Position numbers and translations under genes: made by a program. The notes under the pieces were generated by a model. It saw only the letters and a program-made list of their open reading frames with translations, had not been told where the DNA came from and ran no database searches. DNA of 45,287 bases from positions 1 to 45,287 of the IMG/VR virus record IMGVR_UViG_3300030116_003579. One strand, given 5' to 3'. Below, in pieces: positions 1 to 7,734 of the stretch; position 1 is the stretch's first letter; each line of letters begins with the position of its first letter. The stretch is from a virus.

Positions 1-98
1 TCCATTTTTTAAAGATAGTACCGCCAAAGTTTATGACACTTTGATTTTATCCAGGCTGTTCTTTATGGACATGTTGGATAGGGACTTTCGATCTAAAC
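1..98. repeat. Terminal direct repeat, left copy (circular-assembly overlap)
   Basis: The first 98 bases recur at 45189-45286; the next base differs (c at 99, a at 45287), at the very end of the contig. The repeat lies inside the DNA polymerase coding sequence and keeps its frame. It is therefore best read as the overlap of a circular assembly rather than a packaged terminal repeat, which in T7-like phages lies between the terminase and the early genes. Confidence 0.9.
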
Positions 99-1549
99 CA
101 CCAAACATGCCAGCTCAACTTTATGGTAGACATAGCCTAGAAAGTTGGGGTCATAGATTAGGCAAGTTTAAATCTGATTTTGGTAAACAACTTCATGGGG
201 ATTGGTCTACTTACAGCCCTGAGATGTTGGAGTATTGTGCTCAAGATGTGGAAGTATCAGTAGCTCTTATAAAGACTTTTGAACCAAAGCTAGAACAATA
301 CAAAAAACCAATAGAAACAGAACATAGATTAGCCAGGATTATGTCTTGGCAAGAAAGAGAAGGTTATCCATTTAACGTAGCCTTAGCTCACAAACTAGAA
401 AACAAATTAAGAACAGAACTCGAACAGCTCTCAGACGAGATGCGGTCAACCTTTATATGGGTTGATGGAGGGAATTTCACACCAGCTCGCCCGAATCAGA
501 ATAAAGGGTATGTAACTGGTGCTGAATTTTGCAGACTCAAAGAGTTTAACCCAACCAGTAGGCAACATATAGCTTTTGCCTTTAAGAATTTTAGAGGTTG
601 GGAACCCTTAGAAAAAACAGATACAGGTAGACCAAAAATTGACGAAAAAATTTTGGAGGAAATAGGGACTGAAGAATCTAAAAAATTTGCAAGAATATTA
701 ACTTTGCAAAAACATTTAGGTCAATTATCTGAAGGAACTAATGCCTGGTTAAAACAAGTAGATAAAGGAGGAAGGATACATCATAGCTGTGTCCTCAATA
801 CAAACACAGGGCGAATGTCGCATATACGTCCCAATTTATCCCAAGTAAAAAGTGACAAAGAATCAAGAGAACTTTTCAACCCTGGACCAGATCGTGTCCA
901 AGTTGGAGCTGATGCTTCTGGCCTCGAATTACGCTGCCTTAGCCATTACCTTGCAAGGTATGACAATGGTGCGTTTGCGAAGGAAGTTGTTGAAGGAGAC
1001 ATACATTCCTACATGGCGGGAATATCTAAAGTCAGTCGTAAAACTCAAAAATCGGTAACTTATTGTCTCATCTATGGCGGGGGCGATTTTAAGTTAGGTC
1101 TGACCGCTGGAGCATCTAAAAAGGATGCTGTTAAAAGAGGTAAAGATCTACGAGGAAAGTTACTCAAAGGGATTAAAGGTTTAGCTGAATTAAATGAAGC
1201 AATACAAACAAGAGCACAACATGGAGTAATTAATGCCATTGATGGTAGACCTATCAGATTACAAGGCAAAGCCTACGCTGCATTGAACTATCTTTTGCAG
1301 AGTTGCGGAGCTGCAATTTGTAAGGCTTGGTTATTAAGAAGCAACCAATTACTACAAGAAAACAATATTGATTATTGGCCGTTGGCATTTGTCCACGATG
1401 AGATGCAACTCTCAGTTAAACCAGAGCATGCAGAGAAGGCATGTGAATTAATAAAAATAGCAATAAAGGATGTACGAACAGAGCTCGCTTTTCGATGTGA
1501 GCTCGATTGCGATACCCAAATCGGAAAAACATGGGCCGACTGTCATTAA
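2..1549 (+). CDS. DNA polymerase, C-terminal part (T7 gp5-like, family A); continues from 44968
   Basis: This is the main body of a family A DNA polymerase that replicates the phage genome. Joined to the N-terminal part at 44968-45286, the protein is 589 residues, shorter than T7 gp5 (704) but usual for marine T7-like phages. The 3'-5' exonuclease Exo III motif (YCAQDVE) lies near joined residue 152. Polymerase motif A (GADASGLELR, about 376), motif B (KTQKSVTYCLIYGGG, about 421-435) and motif C (HDE, about 539) are all present. The TTG at 41 is an internal codon and not a start, because the frame is open to base 2. The 3' end overlaps the endonuclease VII gene by 80 bases. Confidence 0.96.
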   Translation, partial: PFFKDSTAKVYDTLILSRLFFMDMLDRDFRSKPPNMPAQLYGRHSLESWGHRLGKFKSDFGKQLHGDWSTYSPEMLEYCAQDVEVSVALIKTFEPKLEQYKKPIETEHRLARIMSWQEREGYPFNVALAHKLENKLRTELEQLSDEMRSTFIWVDGGNFTPARPNQNKGYVTGAEFCRLKEFNPTSRQHIAFAFKNFRGWEPLEKTDTGRPKIDEKILEEIGTEESKKFARILTLQKHLGQLSEGTNAWLKQVDKGGRIHHSCVLNTNTGRMSHIRPNLSQVKSDKESRELFNPGPDRVQVGADASGLELRCLSHYLARYDNGAFAKEVVEGDIHSYMAGISKVSRKTQKSVTYCLIYGGGDFKLGLTAGASKKDAVKRGKDLRGKLLKGIKGLAELNEAIQTRAQHGVINAIDGRPIRLQGKAYAALNYLLQSCGAAICKAWLLRSNQLLQENNIDYWPLAFVHDEMQLSVKPEHAEKACELIKIAIKDVRTELAFRCELDCDTQIGKTWADCH

Positions 1550-1871
1550 GACATGTAAGACATGTGGAGAAACAAAACCCGATAGTGAATTTGAAAAGGC
1601 AGATGGTAGACATAGAGCAACTAGAAATAGATGCAAAGTTTGTTTTAAGAAGCAAGCAATACTTAGACGAAAACTAAGAAAAGAAAATCCACCACCAGCT
1701 CCAGGTATTTGTCCTATTTGTAAGGAAGAAACAACAGCCTGGGTACTAGATCATTGTCACCACACAGATACCTTTCGAGGGTATATGTGTAGGACTTGCA
1801 ATGCAGGGATAGGTTTACTTCATGACGATATTGAGGTTCTTAATCGAGCCGTAGATTATCTCACTAAATAA
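1470..1871 (+). CDS. Endonuclease VII-like recombination endonuclease
   Basis: The 133-residue protein has the phage endonuclease VII fold signature: an N-terminal CxxC pair (CKTCGE), a second pair (CPICKE), then LDHCHHTDTFRGYMCRTCN with the His/Asp active site near residue 95 and a zinc-binding CxxC. Such enzymes resolve branched DNA before packaging. It begins inside the end of the polymerase gene in another frame (80-base overlap) and ends in TAATG shared with the exonuclease start, so it is translationally coupled on both sides. The ATG at 1470 is the first in frame and gives a typical phage N-terminus; a later start is possible but has no better ATG. Confidence 0.88.
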   Translation: MYEQSSLFDVSSIAIPKSEKHGPTVIKTCKTCGETKPDSEFEKADGRHRATRNRCKVCFKKQAILRRKLRKENPPPAPGICPICKEETTAWVLDHCHHTDTFRGYMCRTCNAGIGLLHDDIEVLNRAVDYLTK

Positions 1872-2602
1872 TGAAACCACTAAAACTATTAATAGACGCA
1901 GACTTTTTCTTTTATCGTGCCGCTGCAGCTGCAGAACTTGAGCTGGATTACAGCCAGGATCTAACAGTTGTTGTTGGTAATTTTAGCCAGGGCAAAAAGA
2001 TTGTTGAAACAGAGATCTCACAATTATGTGAACGCTTTGATACTGACGATGTTTTACTAGCTTTTACCGATCAAAAGAATTTTAGAAAATGTGTTGACGA
2101 AACATACAAAGGAAATAGAACTAAACGCAAACCAGCTGGATACCTCAAGTTAAAAAATTGGGGCATGTTTAACTGGCCATCACTCATGAAGCCAGCACTT
2201 GAAGCTGATGATGTTTTAGGTGTCATTAGCACCAATGGAAGCATTAAAAACTTTGTACTTATTTCTCCTGATAAAGACATGGAACAAATACCTTGTCGTT
2301 TATACAACTTAAAAGAGGAATGGACACAAACACCTGAAGCAGCCAAACGAAAACTATACCAACAGACTCTAGAAGGAGATCAATGCGATGGTTATCGAGG
2401 TTGTCATGGAGTTGGGCCAAAATCTGCTGAAAAAATTTTAGCCAAAGTTGAAGATGGAGATTATTGGCCAGCCGTTGTTGATGCCTATTTGAAAGCAGGG
2501 CAGACAGAAGCAGATGCTTTAAGAACAATAAGACTTGCCAGGATTTTACAAGCTGAAGATTGGGATTCAGTAATGCAGCAACCTATCTTATTTACACCTT
2601 GA
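1871..2602 (+). CDS. 5'-3' exonuclease (T7 gp6-like)
   Basis: This 243-residue member of the flap/5'-3' exonuclease family corresponds to T7 gp6, which removes RNA primers and degrades host DNA. Visible features are an N-terminal LIDADFFFYRAAA metal-binding strand, an acidic segment near residue 116 (ALEADDVLG), SPDKDMEQ near 137, and a helix-hairpin-helix (CHGVGPKSAEKIL) near 177. The gene sits directly after endonuclease VII (TAATG overlap), as in other marine T7-like phages. Its TGA overlaps a possible TTG start for the next small ORF. Confidence 0.92.
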   Translation: MKPLKLLIDADFFFYRAAAAAELELDYSQDLTVVVGNFSQGKKIVETEISQLCERFDTDDVLLAFTDQKNFRKCVDETYKGNRTKRKPAGYLKLKNWGMFNWPSLMKPALEADDVLGVISTNGSIKNFVLISPDKDMEQIPCRLYNLKEEWTQTPEAAKRKLYQQTLEGDQCDGYRGCHGVGPKSAEKILAKVEDGDYWPAVVDAYLKAGQTEADALRTIRLARILQAEDWDSVMQQPILFTP

Positions 2603-2757
2603 AATTAACAAAAAAAGAACTACTTTTTATAAAATATGCACTCATTAATAAACGTATGTACCGAGGAGCTGACCTTAATTTAGGTGCAACTGTTTGGGAA
2701 GAATGGATGCAAGATTTTTATTTAAAAATACTAGAAGAATTAAAACAACATGAGTAA
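2599..2757 (+). CDS. Small hypothetical protein (52 aa)
   Basis: A short ORF follows the exonuclease in a compact operon. The frame is open from an ATG at 2560 inside the exonuclease gene. The TTG at 2599, overlapping the exonuclease stop as TTGA, gives a cleaner 52-residue product with two amphipathic helices and a conserved-looking middle (YRGADLNLGATVWEEW). Its end overlaps the ATG of the DUF3310 gene at 2750. I do not recognise the family. Confidence is moderate because start and function are uncertain, though the gap is otherwise too tightly organised to be non-coding. Confidence 0.6.
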   Translation: MKLTKKELLFIKYALINKRMYRGADLNLGATVWEEWMQDFYLKILEELKQHE

Positions 2758-2974
2758 ATTCTCACCCTCTCATTACCAAAAAGGAATCATAGAAGTCTGG
2801 GATTTTATAGAAGATCAAGACTTAGATTATTTTCTCGGCAACGTAATTAAATACGTTTGTCGAGCTGGCTTTAAACATGACGAAGATACATTAGATGATC
2901 TTAGAAAAGCCAAAACATATCTCTCCAAAAAAATATCCATCATCGAAAAAGAAAATGACAATTACGCACTATGA
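2750..2974 (+). CDS. DUF3310 (SaV-like) protein
   Basis: This 74-residue protein carries the recognisable DUF3310 pattern: HYQ near the start, IEVWDFIEDQDLDYFLGNVIKYV in the middle, CRAGFK, then a DDLRKAKTYL helix. The family is common in phages next to nucleotide-metabolism genes and is sometimes labelled nucleotide kinase, although no enzyme activity can be read from the sequence. It overlaps the preceding small gene by 8 bases and the MazG gene by 20, and lies between the exonuclease and RNR genes. Confidence 0.85.
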   Translation: MSKFSPSHYQKGIIEVWDFIEDQDLDYFLGNVIKYVCRAGFKHDEDTLDDLRKAKTYLSKKISIIEKENDNYAL

Positions 2975-3323
2975 CTTTCAAGGTCAGGCGATCCAATTTA
3001 GATTGCAAATGGATCAGCCAATAGGTAAAGAAAAAGCTGATTTAAGGCTACAAAGAGAATTAATTAGTGAAGAATATTGGGAATTTAATCAAGCTTTAGC
3101 AGATTATAAACCAGATGAATATGCTCTTAAAGAACTAGCAGATTTAGTTTTTGTTTGTTTCCAATATGCTACTGCGGCTGGTTGGGAATTAGATCAAGCT
3201 TTAGACAGAGTATTTAAAAGTAATATGTCAAAGCTAGAAAATGGAAAGCCTGTCAAAAATGAACAGGGAAAAGTAACTAAAGGTCGTAATTACAAACCCC
3301 CTTATTTAAAAGATATTGTATGA
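2955..3323 (+). CDS. mazG: MazG-like nucleotide pyrophosphohydrolase
   Basis: The 122-residue product has the all-alpha MazG/NTP-PPase pattern: LQRELISEEYWEFNQAL, then KELADLVFVCFQYA, with acidic residues arranged as in ExxE...ExxD metal sites. Cyanophage MazG proteins are thought to hydrolyse (d)NTPs or alarmone-type nucleotides and keep infected cells in a growth-like state. The frame is open from 2895, but the ATG at 2955 gives the normal N-terminus (MTITHYDFQGQAIQF). The stop overlaps the NrdA start (ATGA at 3320). Confidence 0.85.
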   Translation: MTITHYDFQGQAIQFRLQMDQPIGKEKADLRLQRELISEEYWEFNQALADYKPDEYALKELADLVFVCFQYATAAGWELDQALDRVFKSNMSKLENGKPVKNEQGKVTKGRNYKPPYLKDIV

Positions 3324-4702
3324 ATAATTTTATAGCTCGTACTGGAAGAGTACAAAGCTGGATTGATAATCCACAATCCCGCTTACCTGTTAGCTGCACA
3401 GTATTTGTAGTTGAAGACAGTATGGAGGGTGACAATGGGATCGAATCGTCTTTACGTTTTACTTCGTTTGCTCTCAGACATGCAGCTGGAGTTGCAATCC
3501 ACCTATCCAAACTACGACCAAAGGGAACTGAAAATGGCAAAGGTCTTGTTGCAAGCGGCCCTGTCTCGTTTGGAAAAATCTACTCGGTCTTAAATGAAGT
3601 GTTGAGGAGAGGTGGTCAATATAAAAATGGTTCGATTACGTTGCATTTAGACCTATCGCATCCTGACATCCTGGAATTTATTGAAGCTGATAGAAGTGAA
3701 TTACCCTGGGCGAAAAGATGTGTAGATCTCACTCCAATAATGTGGTATGAAGCTAGTCAAGAAGTTAAAGACGCATTATTACTTGCTATTAAAAGTGGAG
3801 ATGTTTGGTTAAACAAGATCAAATACACAGGCAAGATGGAAAGGATTTATGGGAATGTTTGCTTAGAAATATATTTAAGGAGTAGAGGAACATGTTTGCT
3901 CGAACATATAAATTTACCGCAATGTGAAATAGAAGAGCTTTCGTCAGCCTTTATTCAAGGAATGACTGAGCTATGTGAACTACATAAAAAAACAGGAGTT
4001 GGAGATTCAGGAGAATACTTATCACCTGAAGAAGATAAACAAGTTGGATTAGGAATACTTGGTCTAGCTAATCTTCTTTCTCAAAATGCAATTACTTATA
4101 AAGAATTTGGTCAACAGTTATCCATCCTTAATAATGGAGGACAGCCAAATGAAATGCCCGCTGGGAAGTTAGCTTATGCTTTACAGCAAGCAATTAATAG
4201 TGCGGCTGTAGTAGCTCGTCAACATGGTATGCACAGAGCATTTTGTATAGCTCCAACAGCTACATGTTCTTACAACCATACAGACAAACTTGGCTTTACT
4301 ACTGCCCCAGAAATAGCACCCCCAATAGATTCAAGTGTTGATCGTGACTCAGGTACTTTTGGTGTTACTAGCTATGACTATGGGTTTGTAGAAACTGCAG
4401 CTGAAGTAGGTTGGCACGACTTTAAAAAAGTTGCCGATGGTATTGTTAAGCTCTTTGATAACACAGGACTATTTCATGGCTACAGCCTAAACACCTGGTC
4501 AGATGTAGTTACCTATGATGAACAATTCATAGAAGAGTGGTTGCACTCCCCACAGACAAGTATCTATTACAGTCTCCAGGTAATGCCAGATACACAGAGA
4601 AAAGATGACGTTACATCTTTCCTTGATGATGAATATAAAAATATGTTTGAACCTATATCCTCAGAATGTACCGAAGATTTTTGCCCAAGTTGTGCTGAAT
4701 AA
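3320..4702 (+). CDS. nrdA: Ribonucleotide reductase alpha subunit, short cyanophage class I type
   Basis: The 460-residue catalytic subunit lacks an N-terminal ATP cone and is much shorter than bacterial NrdA, as in the marine cyanopodovirus RNR group. An N-terminal active-site cysteine lies in LPVSCTVF (about residue 26). CLLEHINLPQCEIEE (about 192-206) resembles the NLCxE thiyl-radical cysteine loop. The tandem tyrosines of the class I radical path appear in TSIYYSLQ (about 425), and a C-terminal CxxC (FCPSC) can act as the redox shuttle. It makes deoxynucleotides for phage DNA synthesis together with the adjacent beta subunit (TAATG overlap). Confidence 0.92.
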   Translation: MNNFIARTGRVQSWIDNPQSRLPVSCTVFVVEDSMEGDNGIESSLRFTSFALRHAAGVAIHLSKLRPKGTENGKGLVASGPVSFGKIYSVLNEVLRRGGQYKNGSITLHLDLSHPDILEFIEADRSELPWAKRCVDLTPIMWYEASQEVKDALLLAIKSGDVWLNKIKYTGKMERIYGNVCLEIYLRSRGTCLLEHINLPQCEIEELSSAFIQGMTELCELHKKTGVGDSGEYLSPEEDKQVGLGILGLANLLSQNAITYKEFGQQLSILNNGGQPNEMPAGKLAYALQQAINSAAVVARQHGMHRAFCIAPTATCSYNHTDKLGFTTAPEIAPPIDSSVDRDSGTFGVTSYDYGFVETAAEVGWHDFKKVADGIVKLFDNTGLFHGYSLNTWSDVVTYDEQFIEEWLHSPQTSIYYSLQVMPDTQRKDDVTSFLDDEYKNMFEPISSECTEDFCPSCAE

Positions 4703-5424
4703 TGACATCACCATATACAAAATTAGTAGAAAGAAAACGAAAGTGGACCCCTGTTGCTGTAACTAGAGGTAAGTTGTTAGAGGGGTCTGAAGATTCAATC
4801 TATCGAGCGTTAGCTCTTCGTGTTTTAGAACTACCTGTAAAAGAATTTTTACAACAAGGTTTAGAAAAAGATTTACCAGATATACCAGGAGTCGTTGAAG
4901 CTCTTGAATCAAACCAAAAAGATGAAGACAAACATGATCTAGGATTTAGTTATATTTGTCGTGCTCATGGTACTGATCCTGATGCTGAGGATGAAGCTCA
5001 AAATATTTTAAATGCTTGGTTAGAAGCTCCCGAACATCCCATATTAAAAGCTGCAATTTTAGAAAGGTCTGTATTTTTTGTACTGCTACCTTTCTATAGA
5101 TTTTGTGGAGATATAGGGATGAGAAGTTTAGCGGCTGACATCTCCAGGGACGAACAAGTCCATGTCGGAATCCACGGAATGGTAGTCCACGACTTGGGTT
5201 TGAAGAATACAGAGAGATTAAATAAGCTTCGTAAAGATACTGTTGATTGGGTTATGAATGGAATGGATAGTCCTAAAAATAGATATCTCAATAAAGATTT
5301 CTGGATGAATCAATCTAACAATTTATATCTTCGAGGAAAAGCAGAAGGACTAGCCGAAACTAAACGTGCCAGGATGCCTTCTTTCTTTGAAGCAAGCAAT
5401 CAAAATCTCCCCAAGTATGGCTAA
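4702..5424 (+). CDS. nrdB: Ribonucleotide reductase beta subunit (NrdB-like, Phe at the usual radical-Tyr position)
   Basis: This 240-residue ferritin-like protein pairs with the preceding alpha subunit. Metal-ligand motifs are visible as ExxH in DEDKHDLGF (about residue 75), a glutamate in ILERSVFF (about 119) and ExxH in RDEQVHVGIH (about 148). Four residues after the first ligand His, where E. coli R2 has the radical Tyr122, the residue is Phe, as in class Ic-type or other tyrosine-free subunits. The gene is short for NrdB (usually 320-380). Its last bases overlap the start of the next small gene. Confidence 0.88.
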   Translation: MTSPYTKLVERKRKWTPVAVTRGKLLEGSEDSIYRALALRVLELPVKEFLQQGLEKDLPDIPGVVEALESNQKDEDKHDLGFSYICRAHGTDPDAEDEAQNILNAWLEAPEHPILKAAILERSVFFVLLPFYRFCGDIGMRSLAADISRDEQVHVGIHGMVVHDLGLKNTERLNKLRKDTVDWVMNGMDSPKNRYLNKDFWMNQSNNLYLRGKAEGLAETKRARMPSFFEASNQNLPKYG

Positions 5425-5614
5425 CGAATTAGAAGTTAATGAAGTATTTGGTGGTCAAGATTTCCTGGAAAAATTAATCCAGGAACTTGACACCACGTTT
5501 CCACAAGTAACACCAAACCCAGACGAACCTCTTAGTAAGATCATGTATAGATCAGGACAAAGAAGTGTCGTTGAATATTTATTTAATAAGCAAGAAAACA
5601 ATGTGCAAACCTGA
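5417..5614 (+). CDS. Conserved hypothetical protein (65 aa) between RNR and structural genes
   Basis: The 65-residue acidic protein starts at the ATG at 5417, overlapping the nrdB stop. The frame is open further upstream inside nrdB, but that part reads as a shadow. The sequence has VFGGQDFLEKLIQELD and SGQRSVVEYLFNKQ, suggesting a small helical protein. Similar short genes sit before the gp7.3/portal genes of cyanopodoviruses; the function is not known to me. The end overlaps the next gene by 14 bases. Confidence 0.75.
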   Translation: MANELEVNEVFGGQDFLEKLIQELDTTFPQVTPNPDEPLSKIMYRSGQRSVVEYLFNKQENNVQT

Positions 5615-5897
5615 TCTCCCTCCAATGCCTGAGCAACCTGATCCGTTGCCAGCTCCTCCTACACCACCTCCAGCTCCATCAGTTCCAGACCCTATAAAGC
5701 CACCTGAAAGTGTTAGTGCTAAAGAGAAAAAATTAAAGAAAGGTTCAAGAAGAGCTCAATTAAATCAAGCTGGTTCTGGAGCTGAACAATTAAGGATTGA
5801 TTTAGATCCTTCCGCAGTACAGAACATTTCAACTGTTAATACAGGTCAAGGAACTAAACCAAAACCAAAACCTAATGCTCTTAATATTCCTAACTAA
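5601..5897 (+). CDS. gp7.3-like proline-rich virion or tail-assembly protein
   Basis: This 98-residue protein begins with a proline-rich stretch (about residues 4-38), then a basic segment (KEKKLKKGSRRAQL), then LRIDLD and a C-terminus rich in Lys/Pro ending ALNIPN. The gene order (directly before the portal) and the short hydrophobic C-terminal tail resemble T7 gp7.3, a small protein needed for tail assembly and host range. Sequence similarity is weak, so the gp7.3 label rests mainly on position and composition. The TAATG junction couples it to the portal gene. Confidence 0.65.
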   Translation: MCKPDLPPMPEQPDPLPAPPTPPPAPSVPDPIKPPESVSAKEKKLKKGSRRAQLNQAGSGAEQLRIDLDPSAVQNISTVNTGQGTKPKPKPNALNIPN

Positions 5898-7561
5898 TGA
5901 AAGAACAAGCCTCAAGCCGTTACCAATCATTAGCAACGGATAGGCAAGACTTTCTAGACAAAGCCAGAGAATGTGCAGAGCTAACCCTACCTTACTTATT
6001 AGTCAATGATGGGCATGCTTCAGGTACTAAATTACCTGTACCCTGGCAAAGTTTGGGAGCTAAAGGGGTGAACGTACTTGCATCTAAATTGATGTTAAGT
6101 CTCTTTCCAGTAAACACTAGCTTTTTTAAGCTGCAAATAAACGATGCTGAGATAGCAGGGATACCAGAAGTAACACCTGAAATTAAATCTGAAGTTGATT
6201 TATCTCTTTCCAAAATGGAAAGGATAATAATGCAACAGATAGCTGAGACTTCTGATCGCATAATGCTTCACGCTGCTATGAAGCACTTAATTGTCACAGG
6301 CAATGTATTGATTTTTGTCGGAAAGAAAGCCCTAAAAGTTTATCCAATAGATCGCTATGTCGTTAATAGGGATGGCGATGGTAACGTGATCGAAATTATC
6401 ACAAAAGAAAAAATCCACAGAACCCTATTACCTAAAGAATTTCAAAAGCCTTTAATGGGTGACGGTAAGGACATCAATGCCCCAGGCGAAGATGGTCCTA
6501 AATTTGGAACTACAGGTGCTAGTAAAACAGAAGAAGCTGAGATATTTACTTGCATTAAATTACAAGATGGTCAATGGAAATGGCATCAAGAAGTAGACGA
6601 TAAGATCCTACCTGGATCTCAAAGTAGTACACCTAAAAACCTACCTATGTGGTTAGCTCTACGCTGGAATGTAGTGGACTCAGAACCCTATGGTCGTGGC
6701 AGAGTTGAAGAGTTCCTGGGAGATTTAAAATCTCTTGAAGGTTTAATGCAAAGTATGGTGGAAGGTAGTGCAGCTGCAGCAAAAGTAGTCTTCACAGTTT
6801 CGCCAAGTTCAACCTGTAAACCTCAAAGTTTAGCTAGAGCCCAGAATGGAAGTATTATCGTTGGCAGACCTGATGATGTTTCAGTAATCCAGGTGGGTAA
6901 AACTGCAGATTTTCGGACTGTAATGGAGATGATACAAGAACTTACCAGGCGATTGTCTGATGCTTTCTTAATCCTCAATGTTCGTCAATCAGAACGAACT
7001 ACTGCTTCAGAAGTTGAGATTGTAAGGCAAGAAATAAATGAACAATTAGCTGGCATATATGGCAACTTAACTACAGACCTACTAAAACCATACCTGGATA
7101 AAAAACTAGCAATACTACAAAGGATGAAAACCGTTCCACCTTTACCTAAAGGTTTAGTTTCTCCTATTGTTGTAGCTGGTTTAAATGGTATTGGTAGAGG
7201 TCAAGACAAAGTAGCTTTAATGGAATTTTTAACAGCTGCTTCTCAAGGTCTTGGACCTGAAGCAATTATGCAATATATCTCACCTGAAGAATTTTTAAAA
7301 AGACTAGCAGCAGCTAGTGGTATTGATACTTTAAATCTTATTAAAGACGCATCCACTATGGAAGAAGAAGCTGCACAGATGCAACAACAGCAAGTCACAT
7401 CATCACTCATAAATCAGGCTGGACAACTTGCTAAATCACCAATCGGAGAACAAGTAGTAAATGGAATCCAACAACAAGCAGCCCAAGGTGGAATCCCAGG
7501 GCAACAAGGACAAGGTGGAATCCCAGGGCAAGAAGCCCCAGAAACGCCCCCGCAGATCTAA
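5897..7561 (+). CDS. Head-tail connector / portal protein (T7 gp8-like)
   Basis: The 554-residue protein matches the T7-type portal in length, position and pattern: an N-terminal SRYQSLATDRQDFLDKARECAELTLPYLL, a long mixed alpha/beta core, and YGRGRVEEFLGDLKSLEGLMQSMVEGSAAAAK around residues 271-300, typical of the connector wing and stem. A dodecamer of this protein forms the DNA entry port and the joint to the tail. The C-terminus is Gln/Gly-rich (GGIPGQ repeats) and is encoded by a 27-base-period DNA repeat that also encodes the start of the next ORF. Confidence 0.95.
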   Translation: MKEQASSRYQSLATDRQDFLDKARECAELTLPYLLVNDGHASGTKLPVPWQSLGAKGVNVLASKLMLSLFPVNTSFFKLQINDAEIAGIPEVTPEIKSEVDLSLSKMERIIMQQIAETSDRIMLHAAMKHLIVTGNVLIFVGKKALKVYPIDRYVVNRDGDGNVIEIITKEKIHRTLLPKEFQKPLMGDGKDINAPGEDGPKFGTTGASKTEEAEIFTCIKLQDGQWKWHQEVDDKILPGSQSSTPKNLPMWLALRWNVVDSEPYGRGRVEEFLGDLKSLEGLMQSMVEGSAAAAKVVFTVSPSSTCKPQSLARAQNGSIIVGRPDDVSVIQVGKTADFRTVMEMIQELTRRLSDAFLILNVRQSERTTASEVEIVRQEINEQLAGIYGNLTTDLLKPYLDKKLAILQRMKTVPPLPKGLVSPIVVAGLNGIGRGQDKVALMEFLTAASQGLGPEAIMQYISPEEFLKRLAAASGIDTLNLIKDASTMEEEAAQMQQQQVTSSLINQAGQLAKSPIGEQVVNGIQQQAAQGGIPGQQGQGGIPGQEAPETPPQI

Positions 7562-7733
7562 TGGAAGATTTGCAAAATCTACAGAATTAGAAGCAGGGCT
7601 TACAAAAAAAGTAGACATCACAGTTAAGAAAAAAATAGATGCTCCTACTGATGCCAAACAATCAGCTGGTAAATATGGCAAACAAGAAAAAATTGTACCC
7701 AGCTTCGGAACTATAAGAACAACATTACATTAA
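7461..7733 (+). CDS. Basic hypothetical protein overlapping the portal gene (90 aa)
   Basis: A 90-residue, Lys/Gln/Ser-rich protein is encoded in another frame over the last 101 bases of the portal gene and the whole gap before the scaffold gene. It has no later in-frame ATG, so translation probably begins inside the portal gene. The N-terminus contains two copies of VESQG from the shared DNA repeat; the rest is basic (KKPQKRPRRSNGR) and ends VPSFGTIRTTLH. No family is recognised. The 170-base portion outside the portal is open and reaches to 1 base before the scaffold ATG, which supports a real gene. Confidence 0.6.
   Translation: MESNNKQPKVESQGNKDKVESQGKKPQKRPRRSNGRFAKSTELEAGLTKKVDITVKKKIDAPTDAKQSAGKYGKQEKIVPSFGTIRTTLH
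7484..7531 (+). repeat. Two copies of a 21-base direct repeat, period 27, coding in two frames
   Basis: The unit CAAGGTGGAATCCCAGGGCAA occurs at 7484-7504 and 7511-7531. The period of 27 preserves both frames: it gives GGIPGQ repeats in the portal C-terminus and KVESQG repeats in the overlapping 90-residue ORF. Confidence 0.9.
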
Positions 7734-7734
7734 T

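Noticed and set aside
1-98. Terminal repeat as the physical T7-type direct terminal repeat of the virion DNA
   Set aside because: It lies inside the DNA polymerase gene and restores its frame exactly; T7-like ends lie between terminase and early genes. It is better explained as assembly overlap.
852-1058. Plus-strand ORF inside the DNA polymerase
   Set aside because: It is a frame shadow; polymerase motif A is encoded in the other frame here.
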